Both the position numbers and the translations under genes were made by a program. A stretch of DNA of 64,000 nucleotides, taken from positions 27,461 to 91,460 of the forward strand of contig BQKZ01001400.1 in NCBI GenBank assembly GCA_036244855.1, in the 5' to 3' direction. The DNA comes from Temnopleurus reevesii. Lineage: Eukaryota; Echinodermata; Echinoidea; Temnopleuroida; Temnopleuridae. Shown here piece after piece: positions 56,483 to 64,000 of the stretch. The notes beneath the pieces were generated by a model, which saw only the letters and a list, made by a program, of their open reading frames with translations, ran no database searches and had not been told where the DNA came from. Every line of letters starts with the position of its first letter. Position 1 is the stretch's first letter.

Positions 56483-58148
56483 AACTAAATATCTTTCTGA
56501 TGTCATGGAATGTATATGGGATTGTTTTTATGTATTCTACCAAACTAGCGCATGATTTTTGTTTGGATACCCTATAACTCTAGTTCTGATATTATTAGAT
56601 ATGTTTATTACAGCAATGAAACCCAGATTGGCAAAATACTCTCCAGTCTGAGAGGCGTAGAGCCTAAAATTCAAACACAACAGGGTAGTAAGTCACACTC
56701 TCCCTCATGGCCAGATGGGTATTTCCATGGGGTTGGGTCCATTTTTGTGACATCCAAAAACCCTAAATCTGTGGCTTTTTCAAACCAGGCAAATACAGTC
56801 CAATAATGACATTACCCCAATAACAGTATCTCACCCAGAAGTATTCCTCAAAGACCATAGCATATTGGAATTTGATACCTGACAATTTCTTGCACATGCA
56901 AAAGCAGTGGGATGTCCATGTAACGTAGTGAAATTTATACCTGTATACCTGTACCTTCAAATCCAGAAAAGATTTCAAATCCAAATGTGTATAACTGAGA
57001 AAAAAAAGCAATTTTCATCAATAGATCGAAGCTTAAGAAGATCTGAATTGATCTTCATGGTGAAGTAACAAAGTGGATCACTATGTTACATGGACTTTGC
57101 ATCAAAAGTGGACCCAACCCCATGGAAATACCCAGATCTGTTTCTGAGGACAGACTCATAAGGATGGGACTGCATGTCCCTGGCCATACTATGATTATAA
57201 TATGGTACGATCAGTTATTATACTATCATCAGCTTTTTTAGGTGGTCTGTCCTATTTGACAGATCACCTATTGTAATCGTCCGAATTTTCTATCTTTCTT
57301 TCTTTCTTTCTTTCTTACTTTCTTTCTTTATTTAATTTTATTGACACCTTTTTTGTGGCCAGAATATCTCCAAAGTCCTTCAGTCTAAATTCNAACTAAA
57401 TATCTTTCTGATGTCATGGAATGTATATGGGATTGTTTTTATGTATTCTACCAAACTAGCGCATGATTTTTGTTTGGATACCCTATAACTCTAGTTCTGA
57501 TATTATTAGATATGTTTATTACAGCAATGAAACCCAGATTGGCAAAATACTCTCCAGTCTGAGAGGCGTAGAGCCTAAAATTCAAACACAACAGGGTAGT
57601 AAGTCACACTCTCCCTCATGGCCAGATGGGTATTTCCATGGGGTTGGGTCCATTTTTGTGACATCCAAAAACCCTAAATCTGTGGCTTTTTCAAACCAGG
57701 CAAATACAGTCCAATAATGACATTACCCCAATAACAGTATCTCACCCAGAAGTATTCCTCAAAGACCATAGCATATTGGAATTTGATACCTGACAATTTC
57801 TTGCACATGCAAAAGCAGTGGGATGTCCATGTAACGTAGTGAAATTTATACCTGTATACCTGTACCTTCAAATCCAGAAAAGATTTCAAATCCAAATGTG
57901 TATAACTGAGAAAAAAAAGCAATTTTCATCAATAGATCGAAGCTTAAGAAGATCTGAATTGATCTTCATGGTGGAGTGACAAAGTGGATCACTATGTTAC
58001 ATGGACTTTGCATCAAAAGTGGACCCGACCCCATAGAAATACCCAGATCTGTTTCTAAGGACAGACTCATAAGGATGGGACTGCATGTCCCTGGCCATAC
58101 TATGATTATAATATGGTACGATCAGTTATTATACTATCATCAGCTTTT
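56483..58148 (+). repeat. 756-bp near-identical direct duplication
   Basis: 56483-57238 and 57394-58148 match with five differences that I can see, all transitions and all between 57063 and 57146 of the first copy. A lone N at 57393 sits exactly where copy 2 begins. Each copy contains a perfect 25-base inverted pair 367 bases apart (56717-56741 and 57109-57133 in copy 1) with GGGTATTTCCATGGGGTTGG in one arm. In copy 2 one arm has two changes. Confidence 0.93.
57239..57392 (+). repeat. Spacer with small hairpin and (CTTT)n
   Basis: AGGTGGTCTGTC / GACAGATCACCT is a 12-base inverted pair with one mismatch around CTATTT. It is followed by CTTT repeats (about 57295-57330) and TTTTTTGTGGCCAGAATATC. 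This looks like an element start present between the copies only, so copy 1 and copy 2 have different right neighbours. Confidence 0.6.
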
Positions 58149-58870
58149 TTTTATTTATTGTTTTACCATCATCGTTATTATCATAGTAGTTATTGTCATA
58201 GTTGCTAGTACTTTTATCACCACCATATTTGTGATCATTATTGCTATCAACATTATCATATTATCAATTCACACTATCATGTTAATATTGCAAGATGCAG
58301 AATCTAACCTCAAAATACATCAAGTAGAAAAGCCCTGTTTAGGTAGCAAGATATCATTTCATCCCCAGCTCATGTACAGGCTATTAGACGCCCATTAATC
58401 TTTCAACCCAACATCCCAACAATGCAGAGACATGCACTTTCGGTGACGATTGAATGTTACCCACAATGCAACTGAGTGGCGTAACTCTACATGTCTCCGA
58501 GTATCGGATTCTTCTTATGCGTGGATGTAGGAACCACGCACCACATGCTACCTATGACATATAGAGATGGAAAATCAATTCAAGCCTTTCTTTAATAATG
58601 ATACTAATAAAAATGAACTGGCATTTATATAGGTGAATACAGGCGAACTGCTCTATGCGTTTCACAATACTTTAGTGTTTCCTAAGCTCAAAGTCAGAGT
58701 TACAATGTAAACCAATTGTGTCTTTAGCTTGTGCTTGAACAATTCAATCATAATCACGACCACCTGCATTGACCATTTCAAAGGCATTGCATGACATTTG
58801 GGTCATATCAAATAAATCTCAACTCCCACATCCTAAACCATATATGAATAGTTGAAGATGTGTAATAGTA
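58149..58870. other. Low-complexity TAT/CAT DNA; LINE/SINE-type tail
   Basis: 58150-58300 is ATTATCAT-rich and gives an Ile/Val-rich frame with no meaning. At 58593-58675, AATGATACTAATAAAAATGA, then CATTTATATAGG and CTCTATGCGTTTCACAATAC resemble the complement of SINE/LINE 3' ends. Confidence 0.5.
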
Positions 58871-59335
58871 CATTGGTTGCCTGTCAAACAGCGCATTATC
58901 TTCAAAATTCTCCTCCTTATATATCATTGTATACATGGCTCCGCTCCTCAGTATTATAGGGACTTTTAGTAAACAAGACGGGAGTGCCGATCACAACGTT
59001 AGCTTTAAGGTCCATTCAAGAAGTAGCGTTGCGTTGGTGCACCCTTCTGGAACGGACCTTAGAGGTAACGTTGTGATAGGCCCTCCCGTCTTCTATGCTA
59101 AAGGTCCCTAGTATCTCTCTAATACAGCAGTACGTCCCTTCTCGAAATTTACGTTCCCAAAACTCAAATCTCTTAGTTGTCCCTAAAGTTAAAACTAAGT
59201 GGGGGGAACGAATGTTCATGNATCGGAAGATAATAGTTATAATCATAAGTCTGTATTCATATTCTGTAAGCGCTTTACAAAGTTTTCAAAACATTACGAT
59301 ACCAATAAATTACATATTATTATACTATTATTATA
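58871..59335 (+). pseudogene. Non-LTR retrotransposon ORF2 fragment, split by a MITE
   Basis: Before the insertion, a frame from 58871 reads HWLPVKQRIIFKILLL and then GSAPQY. After it, from about 59111, another frame reads LIQQYVPSRNLRS and VPKVKTKWGERMF. This is the order expected near the C-terminus of L2/CR1-type ORF2 proteins (LHWLPV...APxYL...LIxxYxPxRxLRS...VPxxxTxxGxRxF). The two parts are also out of frame by a small indel, so the copy is dead. GTAAGCGCTTTAC and an AAATTACATATTATTATAC tail follow. Confidence 0.85.
58957..59110. mobile_element. Hairpin MITE inserted in LINE remnant
   Basis: A 154-base palindrome, TAGGGACTTTTAGTAAACAA to TATGCTAAAGGTCCCTA. Arms of about 65 bases pair through AAGACGGGAG / CTCCCGTCTT, ATCACAACGTTA / TAACGTTGTGAT and AAGGTCC / GGACCTT. 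AGTAT on both sides is a probable 5-bp target duplication, consistent with the LINE motif (APQYL) continuing across it. Confidence 0.85.
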
Positions 59336-59925
59336 ACTACTTCTTCTAATAATCACGTGAAAAGATTTTAACATGCACTGACATGTTAACATTCTTTGAA
59401 TTGGTTTTTATAAATATATATGTCAGATATATCTGTAGGAGTGCATAAATTGGGATGTAGTCAGATATACAATCTATATGTAATGTAGAGAGCAGAATGA
59501 GACAAACAAGAAGATATCACAAACTCCATACCACTCAAAATTGGAATAACTCCCTTCTCGCTCCAAACAGATGATATAAACAGTACGTGATTTTCAATTA
59601 ACTGGGATTTAGACATTGTTTTCATCTCTACATCCTACCCTAAATCCGCCACATTACGACATGAATGCAATAATGATATATTCTTTCTGCATAATTGCAT
59701 CCGGATTACCCTACCGAGATTCATCCGACTTATGCCTAAATCCTGTCACGTTTTGAGAAATGACGCCCCGTCCCGCAATCTTATTTGCTCAGTAAACAGG
59801 CTATGGGGCATGCATGGTTAATTCATCGTTCGCTATATACCCATCTCTTATCATGCGCCAGTCACAGTCTTAATATACACACCACATACAAATACTACAG
59901 GCATTCACTTCCATGGGTTACAGCA
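59336..59925. other. No feature seen
   Basis: AT-rich DNA. A single N lies upstream at 59221. Confidence 0.4.
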
Positions 59926-61088
59926 TACATGAAAGTTGCATTATTATCTCATAGGCAGGACGCCACTGTGAATGTGCTGGCCCAACATTGGAACTGGATA
60001 CTATAATTAGAGTTGGAGGGATAAAAGGAGCATGTGCAGATTACATTTAACGAGCTCTACCTTTAGTAATGTGACATAATTCCCTGAAGGAGATTGAGAG
60101 TCGATGATTCTCCTAGAGACTTTAGGAGAAAGTGAGTGGAAGATGAATGGGGGCAGGGATGTTATTGTTTTTTACTTATAGGTGAATCAAGGGTGTTGTG
60201 GGGTCTGCAACCTCCTTTCTTAGGGCCTTTCAGAGGAGAAAAATGGAAAGAAAGGAATAAGGGAGGGCAGGAATGTTATTCTATCAGACCTAGAGGCGAA
60301 TCAAGGTGGTAGCGGGGTGTGTAAATCCCCCTCCTAGAGCCTTTTTAGAGAGGACAAATAAAAGAAGAAAGGCAGGCAGGACTGTTGTTTCTGACCCATG
60401 TACTGTATAAGCCAATATTTTGGCGTACAGATATTTTAGCGATTTCTGACCAGTTTGACACATTGGCGTGTTGTTATTTTCACGTTTTTGAAAGTGTCTG
60501 TACACAAATGAATGTGCATCATATAGAGTGGAAATTTTCGCGAGGCCATAACCGCGAAATTAGCGAAAATAAAACCATCGCAAAAATTTCAGCTTATACA
60601 GTATGCAAATCCAGAGGGTTGTGGGATTCTGCAGACCCACCCATCCTGTGTTTTTGCATTGCTTGTACTGTAGTTTGAACATCTATTTCAGATCTATATG
60701 TGGTGTATAAAAATCATCATCATACATGAAAGTTGCATTATTATCGCATGGGCAGGATGCCACTGTGAATGCGCTGGGCCAACATTGGAACTGGATACTA
60801 TAATTAGGGTTGGAGGGATAAAAGGAGCATGTGCAGATTACATTTAACGAGCTCTACCTTTAGTAATGTGACATAATTCCCTGAAGGAGATTGAGGATCG
60901 ATGATTCTCTTAGAGCCTGAAGGAGAACTTGCATGAAAGATGGAGGGGTAGGGATGTTTTTGTTTTGGACCCATAGATGAATCCAGGTGGTTGTGGGGGT
61001 ATGCAAACCCAGCCATCCTGTATTTTTTTTTTTGCATTGCGTGTAGTTGGAACATCTATTTTGGGTCTATATGTGATATATAAAAATC
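59926..61088 (+). repeat. ~795-bp-period duplication with internal echoes
   Basis: 59926-60174 and 60721-60970 match closely (CATACATGAAAGTTGCATTA, AACATTGGAACTGGATACTA, GGGATAAAAGGAGCATGTGC, TTCCCTGAAGGAGATTGA). A shorter word (GAATCCAGGTGGTTGTGGGG, then TGGAACATCTAT and ATATGTG) recurs at about 60180, 60295, 60605 and 60975. A MITE sits in one of them. Confidence 0.88.
60401..60603 (+). mobile_element. TACTGTATAAGC-family MITE, best copy
   Basis: Ends TACTGTATAAGCC and GCTTATACAGTA. The interior is almost the same as 8040-8236. The uninterrupted sister word at 60968 (GACCCATAGATGAATCC) against GACCCATG-element-TGCAAATCC here supports insertion at a TA. Confidence 0.9.
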
Positions 61089-61589
61089 CCAAAACTGCTC
61101 TAATTTTCAATATTATAACCCCCTTGTCTGCCTACCCCGCCAAAAATGGCTTTTCAGCTAAAACAAATTTCCTATGACCTAAAATGAAGGACTGACTTAA
61201 TACACTGGTCAGGGCCTCGTAACATAAAGGTTTGCGATTAATCGCTAATCTAAAAGAGCAATTCTGATTGCTTAATGGTCTGTCTATTACACAAAATGTT
61301 CATTAGATGTAGAACATGATTGGCTTTATTCATTAGCAATACTATACATATCAATACGTTAAAAGGCCCAGGAACACTGTGATGCCATATGCACCGGAAG
61401 TCAACATTAAAAAAATGAGACATAATAATTATTTTTTTCGGCAGCACAAGCATTCAGATTTGGAGAGCTATATGCTGGTAGGAAGGGAGAGCTGTAGAAG
61501 CGATTCAATGTGAATTTGAGACACTCCAGGAGCACATGAATCAAATATTTAAATGTTCTGCTTGAAAAATTAAATGGCTTATTAAAAAA
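61089..61589. other. No feature seen
   Basis: AT-rich DNA upstream of the LINE 3' end. Part may belong to that element but no frame confirms it. Confidence 0.4.
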
Positions 61590-62220
61590 AGATATGTGGA
61601 TTGCACCTGTCAAATGATAGAAAACAACCTGCCAATCACCAGCCACTTTCAAAAACATTAAAAATGAAATAAAGCAATCCCTAAGCCTAAAAACCTTTAA
61701 AATTAAACTTAAAAAACATCTCATTGACCAATACACCTTGCAACCAACCCCCTCACAGGCCTAATTGCCTTTATACTTACATTATACTTACATTATTCTG
61801 AACACCTTTCCGCCGTTTCGCCAAACATCCTGTGGAGCTGCGCCTGCCCTCTATCTTCACTACTTCCTGTCCTCTTCTCATACCATCCTTATAACTTGTA
61901 AAGTTACAGACCCTTCTCCTTAATCCTCCTATTTTCTCATTTCTCTAATTCTATTATGTATTTTGTCACAATTACTTATACTGCTTATTGTGTTTTCACA
62001 AATTGTAACCCTTAGTAATATTAATGTAAGAAGGGGCATGCGTTCTACAAGCCTCGCTTTTTCGGCATGCCCCTCCATCTCTCTATCACCTGCTTTTCAA
62101 ACATTATGTATCATGACCTGTCTTTGTAAATATTTTTGTTTTTCTTGCAAATGATTATAATTTGTTGTTGAAATTGTGAAAATGATATTGAAATGGAAAC
62201 AAAATAAATCAAATCAAATC
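61590..62220 (+). pseudogene. Non-LTR retrotransposon 3' end, L2/CR1-like
   Basis: From about 61670 a plus frame reads NEIKQSLSLKTFKIKLKKHL, then IDQY and a stop soon after, matching the IKxSxSLxxFKxxLKxHL end of such ORF2 proteins. A neighbouring frame has ENNLPI, so a frameshift separates NLP from it. The 3' UTR carries a 9-bp stem GGGGCATGC / GCATGCCCC (62033-62041, 62075-62083), AATAAA at 62203 and an ATCAA-repeat tail. Catalytic domains are absent. Confidence 0.82.
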
Positions 62221-62529
62221 ATGGTGAAGAAGAAAAGACTTATTGTTGTTCAGAAATAAGATAAAATAAGATTTTACATGCAGTGGGATGCAGTAATATT
62301 TGGCCAAATCTATCCAACTATTTTGCTGTATTATGTCAGCGAGACTTATCTTCTGATGTGATTACACTTCTATCAAAGTAAAGAAAACAGATAATAGATG
62401 TTTAAGTTAAATAGCGAAAAATATCAGGGCTCAAATTAAGATTTCATCAGTGTCATTTACAAGATCATTTTGATGAAGGGTGCATTTTTACCCGAGGCAA
62501 AACAGTATCAGAACTATAGAAAATCACAA
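62221..62529. other. No feature seen
   Basis: AT-rich spacer. Confidence 0.4.
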
Positions 62530-62655
62530 GAGGGCACCATGGCAAGCAAAGAGGGCACCACGGCAAGCAAAGAGAGCACCACGGCAAGCAAAGTGGGCAC
62601 CACGGCAAGCAAAGAGGGCACCATGGCAAGCCAAGAGGGCACCACTGCCATTGCC
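62530..62655 (+). repeat. 21-bp minisatellite, six units
   Basis: GAGGGCACCACGGCAAGCAAA repeated with few changes. Because the period is a multiple of three, the 99-codon plus frame 62470-62769 carries a 7-residue repeat (EGTTASK-like), and other frames stay open too. Openness is therefore weak evidence for coding. Confidence 0.9.
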
Positions 62656-63074
62656 TTGGGTTGCCTTAGGCCAATTTTAGCCATAATGCTAATGACTTTG
62701 AATAAAACCAACAACACAATCTACCTTCTCTATACAAGTAGGCAGTCTGCCAGCAGTCCTCGGAGGTGAATCAAAGGATGCCATTTAGCTAATTCTTACT
62801 CCCACATCAGAAACCTGACCAATTTCACCTGCTCCTGGCTTTAACATGTCAGTTCTAACCCCGGTCTTCTAAATTAGTAAGCATTGGCATAAATAAATGA
62901 TGTAGCCTCTGAAAACTATATTTTTCTTAGCCTTCAGAAGACCCAGTCATATCAAATCTTCTTAGGATTAAATAGGACAAAAGCTACATTAAAGAAATAT
63001 ATCATCTTTGTTTTGTAAGTTTTGATGTTGATTCTATTTCAAGATATAGATCAACCCTCAACACTCCTTTCATA
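62656..63074. other. No feature seen
   Basis: AT-rich spacer. Confidence 0.4.
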
Positions 63075-63335
63075 ATTTATATAATTAATGGTTTCTTATA
63101 GCATGGGAATCCACTCTGCGGAGTGCTCAAGACACTTTTGTATCATAAATAACCTAGCTTTAGCCTGGTATACTCTTGGCATTTCAAGCAACATATATTA
63201 CTGCTAAGCTCACATTTATCTCACCTGGGTTGAGTGCAGCTCAGTATTGATACATTCTTTGCTGAAAAAAAAGAACTACATGGGTGGGTCCCTCTGGGTG
63301 AAGTGAGAGAGGCATAACCACTACACAACAACTCC
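63075..63335 (-). mobile_element. tRNA-derived SINE, source of the satellite
   Basis: Complement of the body (AATCCACTCTGCGGAGTGCT, ACCTAGCTTTAGCCTGG), core (CTCACCTGGGTTGAGTGCAG) and head (AGAGAGGCATAACCACTACA). The head region has a small deletion that removed box B. The (ATT)n tail is missing at left. Confidence 0.88.
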
Positions 63336-63937
63336 TAGAATTCTAACTAACTTTTACCTCGCCCGGGTTGAGTGCAGCTCAGTATTGATACATTCCTTGC
63401 TGAAAAAATGAACTACATGGGTGGGTCCGTCTGGGTGAAATGAGAGAGGCATAACCACTACACAACAACTCCTAGAATTCTAACTAACTTTTACCTCACC
63501 CGGGTTGAGTGCAGCTCAGCATTGATACATTCCTTGCTGAAAAAATGAACTACATCGGTGGGTCCCTCTGGGTGAAGTGAGAGAGGCATAACCACTACAC
63601 AACAACTCCTAGAATTCTAACTAACTTTTACCTCGCCCGGGTTGAGTGCAGCTCAGTATTGATACATTCCTTGCTGAAAAAATGAACATCGGTGGGTCCC
63701 TCTGGTTGAAGTGAGAGAGGCATAACCACTACACAACAACTCCTAGAATTCTAACTAACTTTTACCTCGCCTGGGTTGAGTGCAGCTCAGTATTGATACA
63801 TTCCTTGCTGAAAAAATGAACTACATCGGTGGGTCCCTCTGGTTGAAATGAGAGAGGCATAACCACTACACAGCAACTCCTAGAATTCTAACTAACTTTT
63901 ACCTCGCTCGAGTTGAGTGCAGCTCAGCATTGATACA
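63221..63937 (-). repeat. SINE-derived satellite, ~137-bp unit, six copies
   Basis: GGGTTGAGTGCAGC lies at 63227, 63365, 63502, 63639, 63773 and (as GAGTTGAG) 63910: spacings 138, 137, 137, 134, 137. Each unit is the SINE core and head plus about 35 bases of its flank (CAACTCCTAGAATTCTAACT). Copies 2-5 are nearly identical; copy 4 has a 3-base deletion. The sixth is cut at TGATACATTTG. Confidence 0.95.
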
Positions 63938-64000
63938 TTTGTATATTTGTATACATACATATGTGTATCAATGAAAGGGAATTGGAATGCGCAATCACCT
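63938..64000. other. Window end; AT-rich
   Basis: TGTATAC/GTATACA-rich text after the satellite. No feature seen. Confidence 0.4.

Noticed and set aside
56552..57922. Two pairs of identical 84- and 82-codon frames
   Set aside because: Identity reflects the 756-bp DNA duplication (possibly an assembly artefact), not protein constraint.
63221..63937. CRISPR-like regular repeats
   Set aside because: Units are contiguous ~137-bp copies without unique spacers, in an animal genome; it is a satellite.

Overview
This window reads as intergenic or intronic DNA from an animal. It is AT-rich and packed with transposon debris, microsatellites and local tandem duplications. I found no protein-coding gene I would defend. 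The few open frames above about 100 codons are pyrimidine tracts, run through an assembly gap, or lie in AT-rich or repetitive DNA with nothing recognisable in them. The dominant repeat is a tRNA-derived SINE: a TGGTGTAGTGG box A, a GGTTCGAATCC box B, a conserved core containing GTGCTGCACTCAACCCAGGT, and an (ATT)n tail. With the palindromic elements and the L2/CR1-like LINE ends, this fits an echinoderm, most likely a sea urchin. That is my inference from style; no gene confirms it.

Layout. 0-9 kb: purine minisatellite, a 0.4-0.5 kb tandem duplication, two hairpin MITEs, a SINE, and a MITE with an internal minisatellite. 10-20 kb: SINEs of two families, several tandem duplications, CT-rich arrays. 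21-33 kb: a ~190-bp tandem array invaded by a SINE, a ~250-bp A-rich array, more SINEs. 32-40 kb: the densest transposon block, with large palindromic MITEs, a 0.5-kb foldback, LINE 3' ends and SINEs. 40-49 kb: SINEs, a LINE remnant, and three relatively GC-rich single-copy stretches that are the best candidates for cis-regulatory DNA. 48-52 kb: a near-perfect hairpin element and two more palindromic MITEs, one inside a tandem repeat whose other copy preserves the empty site. 53-59 kb: a 458-base gap, a 262-bp tandem duplication, and a 756-bp duplication whose second copy begins right after a single N. 58-64 kb: LINE remnants (one split by a hairpin MITE), a 21-bp minisatellite, and a ~137-bp satellite built from a SINE end.

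The strongest biology is the set of transposon families. A TTAA-flanked palindromic MITE family (five full copies plus derivatives) looks piggyBac-like, and one subfamily carries the CRE octamer TGACGTCA in its arms. A second family forms a hairpin with 56-nt arms that differ only at two CpG-decay sites. A SINE end has been turned into a young satellite. Several insertions landed in tandem repeats, so sister copies act as empty-site controls.
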